A stretch of 10,965 bases of DNA, taken from the NCBI GenBank assembly GCA_009787485.1, contig WQWP01000075.1, positions 1 to 10,965 of the forward strand, in the 5' to 3' direction. This DNA is from Lentimicrobiaceae bacterium (lineage in GTDB: Bacteria > Bacteroidota > Bacteroidia > Bacteroidales > WCHB1-69). Position numbers and translations under genes: made by a program. Below, in pieces: positions 1 through 7,728 of this stretch (the first letter of the stretch is position 1; each line of letters begins with the position of its first letter). The notes under the pieces are model-generated. The model ran no database searches. It saw only the letters and a list, made by a program, of their open reading frames with translations, and was not told where the DNA came from.

Positions 1-1
1 A

Positions 2-1282
2 GTACTAATGTTCGGCTGGGAATTCCCCCCACACATCGCAGGCGGTTTAGGAACAGCCTGTTACGGCCTCACTAAAGGCTTGGCAAAAAACCACGTTGAG
101 GTGCTTTTTGTAATGCCTAAAGCCTCTAAAGATGAAGATGAAACATTCGTGAAAATCATCAACGCGAGCGATGTGGAAGTGGATACGCGCGTTACCAATT
201 TGCAAGAGTTTTCAGAGCAAGTGCAGTTTTTGGAAGTAGAATCAAAATTGATCCCCTATATTGGATTAGATGAGTATTATAATATTGTTGATCAATTGAA
301 TAGCGGAGTTTTGGAAGAAGAGCAAATCGCTGAAAAACGCAAATATGAGTTTTCCGGAAAATATACTGCCAATTTGATGAATGAAGTGGAGCATTACGCC
401 ATAGTGGCTGCGGAAATTGCGCGCAATTACGATTTCGACATTATCCATGCACACGACTGGCTTACTTATAAAGCCGGTATCGCCGCGAAAAAGGTAAGCG
501 GAAAGCCATTGGTGGTGCACGTGCACGCAACGGAATACGACCGCTCGAGTGAGCACAATAGAAACGATATCGTGTATGGCTTAGAACGTTACGGAATGGC
601 AGAAGCAGACGCCGTTTGCGCCGTGAGTAACTTAACCCGCAATATCGTCATTGAAAAGTACGGCATTCCCGCAGAAAAAGTATTTACGCTGCATAATGCG
701 GTAGAGCCTACCGGCAAGGAGGTCATTCGTGAAAAATATGTAGATGAAAAAATCGTAACTTTTCTGGGGCGCGTTACTTTTCAAAAAGGTCCTGAATATT
801 TTGTGGAAGCTGCCAAAAAAGTATTGGAAAAAGCGCCTAATGTGCGTTTTGTGCTTGCCGGCGACGGCGACATGATGGCGCAAACCATTAGCCGCGTAGC
901 CGAATTGGGCATCGCAGACCGGTTTCATTTTACCGGATTTTTAAGAGGCTCTGACATTGACCTGATGTTTGGCATGAGCGATGTGTATGTAATGCCTTCT
1001 ATTTCAGAGCCATTCGGCATTTCGCCGTTAGAAGCGATGAGGGCGAACGTGCCTACGATCATCTCTAAGCAATCTGGTGTGGCTGAAGTGCTTACACATG
1101 CCATAAAGGTTGATTTCTGGGATATTGACGGTATGGCGGATGCCATTTACGGAATCATTAACTATCCGGCGCTATCCCACTTTTTTGCCGTAAAAGGAAA
1201 AGAAGATGTGGATAATTTGAAATGGGAACATGTCGCCAAAAAATTGAAAGAAATTTATCAACACACCATAGATACCGTATAA
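2..1282 (+). CDS. GT4/GT5-like glycosyltransferase, 5'-truncated by window edge
   Basis: A GT-B fold retaining glycosyltransferase, probably a cytoplasmic alpha-glucan (glycogen/starch synthase-like) enzyme using a nucleotide sugar. Counting from the ATG at 8, an N-terminal GGLGTA glycine loop lies at residues 12-17, HAHDW at 147-151, the donor-site GRVTFQKGP at 254-262 (R255, K260), and the EX7E motif at E334-E342 within SEPFGISPLE. The frame stays open to base 2, and the codons before the ATG read V-L. Family members usually begin with a few residues before the MFGWEFPPH-type strand, so the true start most likely lies just upstream of the window and the ATG at 8 is internal. The stop at 1280-1282 is 2 bp from the next gene, suggesting an operon. 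The exact donor and product are not decidable from sequence; Bacteroidota relatives often sit near GH57 enzymes, which are not visible here. Confidence 0.88.
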   Translation, partial: VLMFGWEFPPHIAGGLGTACYGLTKGLAKNHVEVLFVMPKASKDEDETFVKIINASDVEVDTRVTNLQEFSEQVQFLEVESKLIPYIGLDEYYNIVDQLNSGVLEEEQIAEKRKYEFSGKYTANLMNEVEHYAIVAAEIARNYDFDIIHAHDWLTYKAGIAAKKVSGKPLVVHVHATEYDRSSEHNRNDIVYGLERYGMAEADAVCAVSNLTRNIVIEKYGIPAEKVFTLHNAVEPTGKEVIREKYVDEKIVTFLGRVTFQKGPEYFVEAAKKVLEKAPNVRFVLAGDGDMMAQTISRVAELGIADRFHFTGFLRGSDIDLMFGMSDVYVMPSISEPFGISPLEAMRANVPTIISKQSGVAEVLTHAIKVDFWDIDGMADAIYGIINYPALSHFFAVKGKEDVDNLKWEHVAKKLKEIYQHTIDTV

Positions 1283-1284
1283 CA

Positions 1285-2196
1285 GTGCAGCAAAAATCTT
1301 CTAAATACTACATTTACCTCCTCATATCCATGTTTTTATGGGGAGGTTCTTTTGTGTTCACCAAGCATCTGCTTATCGATTTTAATCCGATTACCATTAT
1401 TTTTATACGCAGCTTTATTGCCGCGCTCGTTTTTGCAATTTTTTGCATTATTTTGTATAAAAGTGAGTTTAAAATTGCAAAAAAAGACTTCAAATATTTC
1501 ATTGGATTGGTGTTTTTCGAGCCTTTTCTCTATTTTATATTTGAAACCTACAGTTTGCAACTTTGCGATGCTTCGGTAGTTTCTGTAATTATTGCCACTA
1601 TTCCATTATTTGTGGCGTTGATGGCGGTTTTTGTTTTCAAAGAAAGACTAAGCGGACTCAACTTTTTCGGCATATTTTTATCTATTTCGGGGATCGTCAT
1701 TATGTTGTGGCGGCACTTCACGCATGTTGATTTTAGCATGTTGGGTGTTTTGTTGGCATTTGGCGCTGTTCTATCTACCATTGGATACAATTATTTCCTA
1801 AGAAAGCTCACTTTTTCCTATAGTCCGATTATTATTATTACATGGCAAAATATTCTCGGATTGATTGCATTTTTTCCGCTGGTTTTTATTGTAAATGATG
1901 CTGAATCTGTTGTATCTCAATACCATGCTTTAGGAAATACAATGAACTTATCTTTCATGCTGATTTTAGCCATTTTCTGTTCATCCATCGCTTTCATTCT
2001 TTACATTGACGCCATGCGCACTTTGGGTGTAGCACGCACCAATATCTTCATCAACCTGATTCCGGTGATGACGGCAATTATTGCATTTTTTGTTTTAAAA
2101 GAAGAGATCACATTGCCCAAAGTTTTGGGTATTATCATGGTCATTATAGGAATATTTTTAGTGCAACAAAAGCGGAAGGCAAGGCAAAATAATTAA
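1285..2196 (+). CDS. EamA/DMT-family permease (10 TM)
   Basis: An inner-membrane transporter of the drug/metabolite transporter superfamily, made of two EamA repeats of about five helices each. The product is about 303 residues and strongly hydrophobic. The first helix contains FLWGGSFVF, a typical EamA opening, and the second repeat starts near LGVLLAFGAVLSTIGYN. The C-terminus is short and basic (QQKRKARQNN), as expected for a cytoplasmic tail. An in-frame ATG exists at 1222, but it would overlap the glycosyltransferase by 61 bases and add a non-family basic leader. The GTG at 1285, two bases after the upstream stop, gives the normal length and complete first helix; the next ATG (1330) would cut that helix. 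Translational coupling to the upstream gene is likely. The substrate is unknown; family members export amino acids, metabolites or drugs. Confidence 0.85.
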   Translation: MQQKSSKYYIYLLISMFLWGGSFVFTKHLLIDFNPITIIFIRSFIAALVFAIFCIILYKSEFKIAKKDFKYFIGLVFFEPFLYFIFETYSLQLCDASVVSVIIATIPLFVALMAVFVFKERLSGLNFFGIFLSISGIVIMLWRHFTHVDFSMLGVLLAFGAVLSTIGYNYFLRKLTFSYSPIIIITWQNILGLIAFFPLVFIVNDAESVVSQYHALGNTMNLSFMLILAIFCSSIAFILYIDAMRTLGVARTNIFINLIPVMTAIIAFFVLKEEITLPKVLGIIMVIIGIFLVQQKRKARQNN

Positions 2197-2241
2197 TTTT
2201 TATTTTATTTTTTGGGCGTGCCCCTCGCTCCCACCCACATT

Positions 2242-2264
2242 CGGCGGCGGCTCAGCCGTCGTCG
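2242..2264. repeat. GC-rich hairpin in left-only segment of the palindrome
   Basis: A 10-bp stem with two G-T wobbles, 2242-2251 against 2255-2264, with loop TCA. It lies in the left-only segment between the outer and middle arms and has no counterpart on the right side. Its left part TTCGGCGGCGG (2240-2250) also occurs at 8320-8330 inside aroC, suggesting one repeat family at both places. Confidence 0.6.
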
Positions 2265-2299
2265 TTTTATGCTGTTCGGTGCCGCCGATGCCATCATTT

Positions 2300-2400
2300 G
2301 CTCGGGTCGCGGTGGCTACGGGGTTCGCTTCGCTCCCGTACTCGCCTTCGGCTCGCACCGGCTTCGCCGCCCTCCGCCTCGCTCACGCAGGGGGAATGGC
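2300..2400. repeat. Middle arm, left (inverted copy at 2623-2722)
   Basis: The 101-nt arm pairs with the reverse complement of 2623-2722 at 98 of 101 alignment columns. The differences are A/G at 2340, C/T at 2349 and one extra G in a five-G run near 2391-2395. It is separated from the inner arm by 8 unmatched nucleotides on each side (2401-2408 and 2615-2622), so the two arm pairs remain in register. Confidence 0.9.
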
Positions 2401-2408
2401 AAAGGGTG

Positions 2409-2466
2409 GTGCGAAGCCAAAAAGGCTGAAAGCCTTATAATCAATAGCGTAGGGCATCGCCCTACG
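2409..2466. repeat. Inner arm, left (perfect inverted copy at 2557-2614)
   Basis: All 58 nucleotides match the reverse complement of 2557-2614. The arm itself contains two smaller hairpins: AAGGCT/AGCCTT with loop GAA (2422-2436), and an 8-bp stem with a 3-nt loop, cgtagggcatcgccctacg (2448-2466). Both hairpins reappear in the right arm. Confidence 0.93.
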
Positions 2467-2556
2467 AAAGGGCGTAAACGCGAATCTAAGCCCTGCAAGG
2501 GCGTAATCATTTGTATTTCAGGCTTTCAGCCTGACGAATGAGACGGCACCCATTTC
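2467..2556. repeat. Central loop with two further hairpins
   Basis: The 90-nt single-copy centre of the palindrome holds gccctgcaagggc (2490-2502; 5-bp stem, GCA loop) and caggctttcagcctg (2519-2533; 6-bp stem, TTC loop). The second hairpin has the same AGGCT/AGCCT core as the hairpin at 2422-2436 in the inner arm. Nothing here supports a coding gene. Confidence 0.8.
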
Positions 2557-2852
2557 CGTAGGGCGATGCCCTACGCTATTGATTATAAGGCTTTCAGCCT
2601 TTTTGGCTTCGCACTACAGGATGCCATTCCCCTGCGTGAGCGAGGCGGAGGGCGGCGAAGCCGGTGCGAGCCAAAGGCGAGCACGGGAGCGAAGCGAACC
2701 CCGTAGCCACCGCGACCCGAGCGTGTGTATGAGGTGGGAGGTATGCGGTGAGAGGTGTGGGGTGGAAAAGCGAGGGGCACGCCCAAAAAATAATTAAAAA
2801 AAAATTAGAATGAAAAATCATGTAAATTCGCCACCAAATTAAACAAACAGAT

Positions 2853-4085
2853 ATGGATTATATTTCAACACGTGTTGCCACTATGGCAGAATCAGAAACG
2901 CTGGCTATGACGCGCATTGCGCGCGAGCTTAAAGAAGCCGGAAAAGATGTAATAAGTTTAAGCATCGGAGAGCCCGATTTTAATACGCCGGAAGAGATTA
3001 AGGCGTTTGGAAAGCTGGCGATTGATGAAAACTACTCGCACTATTCGCCGGTGCCCGGGTACTTGGATTTGCGCAAAGCGATTTGCAAAAAGTTTGAACG
3101 GGACAATGGATTGCGTTATACACCCGAGCAAATTGTGGTTTCTACCGGCGCTAAACAATCTATTTTTCAAGTAGTAATGGCTACCGTAAACCCGGGCGAC
3201 GAGGTGATTATCCCTACGCCGTATTGGGTTTCGTATCCGGAGATTGCTAAATTTGCCGGAGCAAAAATCATCCGCATTACTACGCAGTTAGAAGATGATT
3301 TTAAAGTAACGCCGCAGCAATTGCGCGATGCCATTACGCCCAAAACGAAAATGATCATGTTTAGCAGCCCTTCCAACCCTACGGGAATGCTTTACACCAA
3401 AGAGGAGCTCGAAGGCATTGCCGAAGTATTGCGCGAAAACCCGCACGTGTTAGTCATGGCGGATGAAATTTACGAGCACATCAATTTCATGGGCAAGCAC
3501 CAAAGTTTAGCTCAGTTTGAATATATTAAAGACCAAGTGCTTACCATAAACGGCGTTGCCAAAGGTTTTGCCATGACCGGCTGGCGTATCGGATTTATCG
3601 GTGCCACCAAAGAGATTGCCAATGCCTGCCAAAAATTGCAAGGACAAATCACTTCGGGCACCTGCTCTATTGCCCAGCGCGCCACTTTAAAAGCCATGGA
3701 AAGCTCTCCCGAAATTGACGCCGACATTGTTCGCATGCGCGAAATTTTTAAACAAAGAAGAGATTTAATGTTCGGCCTTTTAAAAGAAATTAAAGGCTTT
3801 GAAACGCGGCTCCCGCAAGGCGCTTTCTATTTCTTCCCGGTTGTTTCTTCTTTATACGGCAAAAACGCCCCCGCAGATTCCTTATATGCAAAAACTTACA
3901 ACAGAACGGTCATCAACGATTCTACCGACATGAGTATGTATTTATTGTACGATGCCAATGTGGCAACTGTGCAAGGGGTGGCTTTTGGAGATGATAATTG
4001 CATTCGTTTATCGTATGCGGCGGATGAAAAGTCGTTGGTGGAGGCTTGCAGGAGGGTGAAGGAGGCGGTAGAAGGGTTGGTGTAG
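2853..4085 (+). CDS. Class I PLP aminotransferase, aspartate aminotransferase type
   Basis: A cytoplasmic fold-type I PLP enzyme that probably interconverts aspartate and 2-oxoglutarate with oxaloacetate and glutamate. The 410-residue product has the expected landmarks: GEPDFNTP at 39-46, SNPTG at 174-178 (N175), ADEIYEH at 203-209 (D204 facing the PLP ring nitrogen, Y207), the Schiff-base lysine K237 in AKGFAMTGWRIGF, phosphate-binding R245 after TGW, and the carboxylate-binding R385 in IRLSYA. This pattern fits subgroup I-beta/gamma prokaryotic aspartate aminotransferases rather than the E. coli AspC subgroup, but some relatives act on prephenate or aromatic acids. It has roughly ten residues more than I expect around 335-360, before the final strand. 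The ATG at 2853 gives a natural N-terminus. It starts 59 bp after the palindrome and is followed by the hydrolase gene after 14 bp. Confidence 0.93.
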   Translation: MDYISTRVATMAESETLAMTRIARELKEAGKDVISLSIGEPDFNTPEEIKAFGKLAIDENYSHYSPVPGYLDLRKAICKKFERDNGLRYTPEQIVVSTGAKQSIFQVVMATVNPGDEVIIPTPYWVSYPEIAKFAGAKIIRITTQLEDDFKVTPQQLRDAITPKTKMIMFSSPSNPTGMLYTKEELEGIAEVLRENPHVLVMADEIYEHINFMGKHQSLAQFEYIKDQVLTINGVAKGFAMTGWRIGFIGATKEIANACQKLQGQITSGTCSIAQRATLKAMESSPEIDADIVRMREIFKQRRDLMFGLLKEIKGFETRLPQGAFYFFPVVSSLYGKNAPADSLYAKTYNRTVINDSTDMSMYLLYDANVATVQGVAFGDDNCIRLSYAADEKSLVEACRRVKEAVEGLV

Positions 4086-4099
4086 AGCATAATAAACCA

Positions 4100-5170
4100 A
4101 TGAAAAAATTAATCCTCCTCGTAGCATCCCTTTTCTTAATCATAACAACATACGGACAAAATAACACCGCAACGTTGTTAAAAGAATTGCAAACAGCTAT
4201 TGACAAAAATGAGCACCGTTTCGATATTTTAGAAAAAAAGATTGACGACGTGCTTTGGTATCACAAAGTAGGCGATATTGCCTTTATTGACAAGGTGGTC
4301 ATTACTGGTCCGCCTCCGGCAAATGAGAAAAATGCTACGTTAGGCTTCAATAATCCCTTGAAGTTTAATGCTTACGTTTTCATCCCGAAAAAGACTGATG
4401 TTAGCAAAAAATATCCGCTTATTGTTTTAGCGCATGGTGGAGTGCATGCTAATTTTAGCACTTACAACACGCACATTTTAAGGGAATTGATGGCACAAGG
4501 ATATATCGTTGTTGCGCCCGAATACAGAGGCAGCACCGGCTATGGTGAGTCTTTTTGGAAAAATATTGACTACGGCGGACTTGAAATACAGGACTGTGAT
4601 GCAAGTCGCGCCTACATGGTTGAAAATTATAGCTTTATAGATAAAACCCGCGTAGGCGCAGTAGGCTGGAGCCACGGTGGGTTGATTAGTTTAATGAGCG
4701 TGTTTCAATACCCTGAGAATTATGCTGTTTGCTTTGCAGGAGTGCCGGTTTCCGATTTAGTAATGCGCATGGGATACCAAGGAGAAAGTTATCATAATCT
4801 TTTTTCTGCCGATTATCATATTGGAAAAAAAGCGACAGAAGATCCGGAAGAATACCGCCGCCGCTCACCCGTTTGGCACGCAGAAAAACTGAAAACGCCA
4901 TTATTGATTCACACCAATACTAATGATGACGATGTGCACGTGATGGAGGTAGAATCGTTAATTCGCGCTTTAAAGGCTGCCGAAAAAAAGTTTGAGTATG
5001 AGATTTTTAAAGATATTCCCGGTGGGCACTCTTTTGATAGAATTGACCTGAAACAATCTCGCGAAATACGTTTGAAAATATGGAGCTTTCTTGCGAAATA
5101 TCTCAATCCGCCGGCTCCAATGAAGAATTTGAAGGAGATGGAGAAGGCGGCGTATGTGGTGATTGAATAA
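4100..5170 (+). CDS. Exported prolyl-oligopeptidase-like (S9) alpha/beta hydrolase
   Basis: A 356-residue serine hydrolase of the alpha/beta fold, closest in motif style to the catalytic domain of peptidase family S9. I chose the ATG at 4100 over the in-frame one at 4046: it opens a clear signal peptide (MKKLILLVASLFLIITTYGQ) with predicted cleavage near residue 18-20, whereas the longer form overlaps the previous gene and adds a glycine-rich leader. The product should therefore be periplasmic or surface-exposed. AHGG at 111-114 can supply the oxyanion hole. The nucleophile is S191 in GWSHGG, the acid probably D277 or D278 in NTNDDDV, and the base H310 in GGHSF. The usual N-terminal beta-propeller of S9 peptidases is absent, so it may be an esterase or a small peptidase. 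Substrate is unknown. It follows the aminotransferase by 14 bp and converges on the next gene with 15 bp between stops. Confidence 0.82.
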   Translation: MKKLILLVASLFLIITTYGQNNTATLLKELQTAIDKNEHRFDILEKKIDDVLWYHKVGDIAFIDKVVITGPPPANEKNATLGFNNPLKFNAYVFIPKKTDVSKKYPLIVLAHGGVHANFSTYNTHILRELMAQGYIVVAPEYRGSTGYGESFWKNIDYGGLEIQDCDASRAYMVENYSFIDKTRVGAVGWSHGGLISLMSVFQYPENYAVCFAGVPVSDLVMRMGYQGESYHNLFSADYHIGKKATEDPEEYRRRSPVWHAEKLKTPLLIHTNTNDDDVHVMEVESLIRALKAAEKKFEYEIFKDIPGGHSFDRIDLKQSREIRLKIWSFLAKYLNPPAPMKNLKEMEKAAYVVIE

Positions 5171-5185
5171 ATTTGATAAAATTAG

Positions 5186-7654
5186 TTAGTTAAGCGCACT
5201 TTTAATCATAATTTGCACTTTTCCCTTCAATTTCTGCACATTTTCATCCGCATTGGGATAAACCGGAGGTAAAAACGATACGAATATCCGTGCCAACGGT
5301 CTCGGAAGACGTTTAAAGCGGTAGGCGGCGCGCTCGGAGCCCGAAATGGCAACCGGAACAATAGGAATGTTCAATTCTTGACTTAAAATAGCAAACATAT
5401 CCTTAAACTCCTTCATTTTCTTCTCTTTAGTACGCGTTCCTTCCGGAAAGATAATCACGTTTTTTCCTTGTCGCAACACTTCGCTCATTTGCACAATAGC
5501 CTCGCGAAGGTTGGTGTTAATATTCATCAGAATAATATTATTTCGGGGCGCCATAAAACGTGCAAAAACAGACTGAAAATGTTTGTCTTTTGCAAAAAAG
5601 AACGTGTTTTTTACTCTTTTCCACGGTAATCGCGCCGTAATCAAAACACCATCTAATCCGCTCCGGTGGTTTGCCACAAAAATTACCGGCTGATTGGGAA
5701 TGTTTTCTTTTCCTTTTCCTCTTAAACGAAAATATAAATGAAAGGTAAGTTTAATAAAATTGACTGTAAACCAATGGATAAATCCGGAATGTGGTAATTT
5801 TAGTGTAGATTTTTCCATTTGCAAAATCTCTTTCCACGACATTTCATTTTCATTGTATTCCGTGGCTTGTTTTTCAATGTGCAAGCTCAATTTTTCTAAA
5901 CAACACAATTCGTCTAACTGTTGTGTTTTCAACGGTATAGAAAAAGCGTTTTCAATAAAAGCGAGCAAAGAAAGTTTGTTCAACGAATCCATCGCCAAAT
6001 CTATTTCAAAATGATCGTCGGAATATGCTTTTACATTCAATTCTTTCTCAATAAATTGTTTGAGTATTTTATAGGTATCTGAAAATTGTTCAATATTTTC
6101 TTCCGGTCTTTTTTCCTTTTTTTGAATGAGTTCTTGCAATTTAAACCGCTGCACTTTTCCCAATCTGGTTTTGGGCAATTCTTCCGAAATGATGTGAAAC
6201 TGTTGAATGCGCTTGTAATTCATGGCATTTTTGTTGTATTCGGCAATCTCATTTTTCAGCAATTCTTCCAAATTTCCATCAGAGTATAGGCGTACAGCAT
6301 TCATTTCCGGATAAATGAGTAAATGTAGTTGGTCATGATGATGAAAAACGGCAATTTCTTTCATAAAAGCGCTATTTTTCATCAATTCGTACTCAATTTC
6401 TACAGGGTTGATATTTTTTCCGTTAGAAGTTACTATAATTTCTTTAATTCTGCCGGTAATTTTTAGTCCGATAGAATCAAGTATTCCGGTGTCTCCGGTG
6501 TGCAGCCAGCCATCACGAATAATAGCAGCTGTTTCTTCGGGTTTTTTGTAATAGCCTTGCATTACGTTGTTTCCTCTTACTAAAATTTCGCCGTTTTCGG
6601 CAATTTTTACTTCACAGCCAACCAATACTTTACCTGCGTAGCCGTAATGCCACTCGCCGGGTCGGGTAAAACTAATCATGGGCGCACATTCGGTCAAACC
6701 GTATCCTTCCAATATGTAAAACCCTAAAGTTCTGTATATTTTGGCAATCTCTACAGGCAGTGCGGCGCCACCGGAAGGCATATATTGAATATGTCCTCCA
6801 AATTTTTGGTGCACTGCTTTGAAAACTGTTTTTGAAAAGGCGCGCCATTGTAGTAATGATGCCAATTTATACATTGTTTTTGCCACAAAACTTGAATTAA
6901 TTTTCGACATGATGCCTTTAGCTAACATTTCATACAATCGCGGCACCCCAACAATGATCGTGATTTTTCCGTCGTTTAAGGTTTGTAAAATCGACTCCGG
7001 TTTCATGCCGTCTGTAATCCAACAGGTTGCCCCTGCATAAATGGGCACCAATGTGGCGCCGGCATAAGGAAAAACATGGTGTAGCGGCAACAGAACCAGC
7101 ACATTACTATTCATATTAAAAATAGGTAATTGATTGGTAATTGCATCTATGTTATACCAAAAATTCTTAAAGGAAATCATGACTCCTTTGGGCAGTCCGG
7201 TGGTTCCTGAGGTATAGATAATTGCCGCAATCCCATCATCTTGTCTCATCGGAATTTCTACTAAGGGTACTTCTTCAATATTTGAAAGCTCAATATCCGA
7301 AGCAGATAAAATAGTGAACTTGTAATCCGGAATAGTGTTGGCTATGGCGACGATTTTTTCTCTATAATGCTCTGAAACAAAGAGAATCTCCGGACGGCAC
7401 TCCTCCATAATATACGAAATCTCTTTTTCTGTAGATTGCACATCCACCGGCACAACACACGCATTGCATTGAAATGCTCCATAAGTAACGAAGTAGTATT
7501 CAGGACTATTATCAGCAAAAATCATTATCTTTTCAGGTTGTACTTCTTGCGATAAAAATGTTTGCCGATATTTTTCTATATACTGTAAAAGCTGTGTATA
7601 TGAATATTTCACACCTCGAAAAACGATTGCTGTTTTGGGAAGATTTTTTACCAT
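5186..7654 (-). CDS. Acyl-activating enzyme-ACP-PlsC acyltransferase fusion
   Basis: An 822-residue protein with three domains that together could activate a fatty acid, hold it as a thioester and transfer it to a (lyso)phospholipid. Residues 1-510 form an ANL-family AMP-forming ligase: P-loop YTSGTTGLPKG (147-157), GYGLTE (317-322), TGD (386-388), hinge-region GRIKEIIVTSNGKNINP (401-417) and catalytic K500 in TRLGK. Residues about 525-597 look like an acyl-carrier domain with S557 in DLAMDSL as the probable phosphopantetheine site. Residues about 620-822 are a PlsC/LPLAT domain with NHRSGLD (H663, D668) and FPEGTR (736-741). A hydrophobic stretch at 625-643 may attach it to the inner membrane. 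Function overlaps that of E. coli Aas, but the domain order is reversed and an ACP is built in. It begins 74 bp after aroC on the same strand; I see no convincing promoter in that gap. Confidence 0.9.
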   Translation of the reverse strand: MVKNLPKTAIVFRGVKYSYTQLLQYIEKYRQTFLSQEVQPEKIMIFADNSPEYYFVTYGAFQCNACVVPVDVQSTEKEISYIMEECRPEILFVSEHYREKIVAIANTIPDYKFTILSASDIELSNIEEVPLVEIPMRQDDGIAAIIYTSGTTGLPKGVMISFKNFWYNIDAITNQLPIFNMNSNVLVLLPLHHVFPYAGATLVPIYAGATCWITDGMKPESILQTLNDGKITIIVGVPRLYEMLAKGIMSKINSSFVAKTMYKLASLLQWRAFSKTVFKAVHQKFGGHIQYMPSGGAALPVEIAKIYRTLGFYILEGYGLTECAPMISFTRPGEWHYGYAGKVLVGCEVKIAENGEILVRGNNVMQGYYKKPEETAAIIRDGWLHTGDTGILDSIGLKITGRIKEIIVTSNGKNINPVEIEYELMKNSAFMKEIAVFHHHDQLHLLIYPEMNAVRLYSDGNLEELLKNEIAEYNKNAMNYKRIQQFHIISEELPKTRLGKVQRFKLQELIQKKEKRPEENIEQFSDTYKILKQFIEKELNVKAYSDDHFEIDLAMDSLNKLSLLAFIENAFSIPLKTQQLDELCCLEKLSLHIEKQATEYNENEMSWKEILQMEKSTLKLPHSGFIHWFTVNFIKLTFHLYFRLRGKGKENIPNQPVIFVANHRSGLDGVLITARLPWKRVKNTFFFAKDKHFQSVFARFMAPRNNIILMNINTNLREAIVQMSEVLRQGKNVIIFPEGTRTKEKKMKEFKDMFAILSQELNIPIVPVAISGSERAAYRFKRLPRPLARIFVSFLPPVYPNADENVQKLKGKVQIMIKSALN

Positions 7655-7690
7655 GATTATATTTTATACAGATAACGCTTTTAAATAAAA

Positions 7691-7727
7691 AATCTTGTAA
7701 ATTTTGCAAATCTTGTTAAAATCCTGG
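7691..7727. repeat. Short iterated 9-bp repeat abutting the aroC stop
   Basis: Three consecutive 9-mers, AATCTTGTA (7691-7699), AATTTTGCA (7700-7708) and AATCTTGTT (7709-7717), are followed by a related AAAATCCTGG (7718-7727). The array ends one base before the aroC stop codon (7729-7731, minus strand). It occupies half of the 74-bp spacer before the acyl-ligase gene. Similar dispersed iterations of this kind are, as I recall, common in Bacteroidota genomes. Confidence 0.65.
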
Positions 7728-7728
7728 T

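Larger units (their letters stand above)
2205..2793. repeat. Large nested composite palindrome
   Basis: This element fills nearly all of the 656-bp gap between the permease and the aminotransferase. Three pairs of inverted arms share almost one centre (about 2499-2512): an outer 25-bp pair (2205-2229/2769-2793), a middle ~100-bp pair (2300-2400/2623-2722) and a perfect inner 58-bp pair (2409-2466/2557-2614), with a 90-nt loop at 2467-2556. Between outer and middle arms the two sides are unrelated (2230-2299, 70 nt; 2723-2768, 46 nt). It is much richer in G+C than its neighbours. Open frames on both strands mirror one another and follow from the palindrome, so I call no gene here. Its style (runs of short GC-rich hairpins) resembles REP/MITE-like elements of Bacteroidota; no transposase is present. 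Confidence 0.92.

Noticed and set aside
1222..1284. ATG at 1222 as start of the EamA permease
   Set aside because: It would overlap the glycosyltransferase by 61 bases and add a charged leader absent from the family; the GTG at 1285 fits better.
2212..2541. Open frame of 109 codons on the plus strand within the palindrome
   Set aside because: It runs through repeat arms and the loop, has a mirror frame on the opposite strand (2786-2583) sharing the same arginine/proline-rich peptide, and shows no family motif.
2579..2821. Small open frames on both strands in the right half of the palindrome
   Set aside because: They are translations of the inverted arms; GC-rich repeat DNA simply lacks stop codons.
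2823..2830. TAAATTCG as a -7 box for the aminotransferase
   Set aside because: It has one mismatch to TAnnTTTG and no -33 element at the right distance; the upstream bases are an A-run.
4046..4099. ATG at 4046 as start of the hydrolase
   Set aside because: It lies inside the aminotransferase gene and would bury the signal peptide behind a glycine-rich leader.
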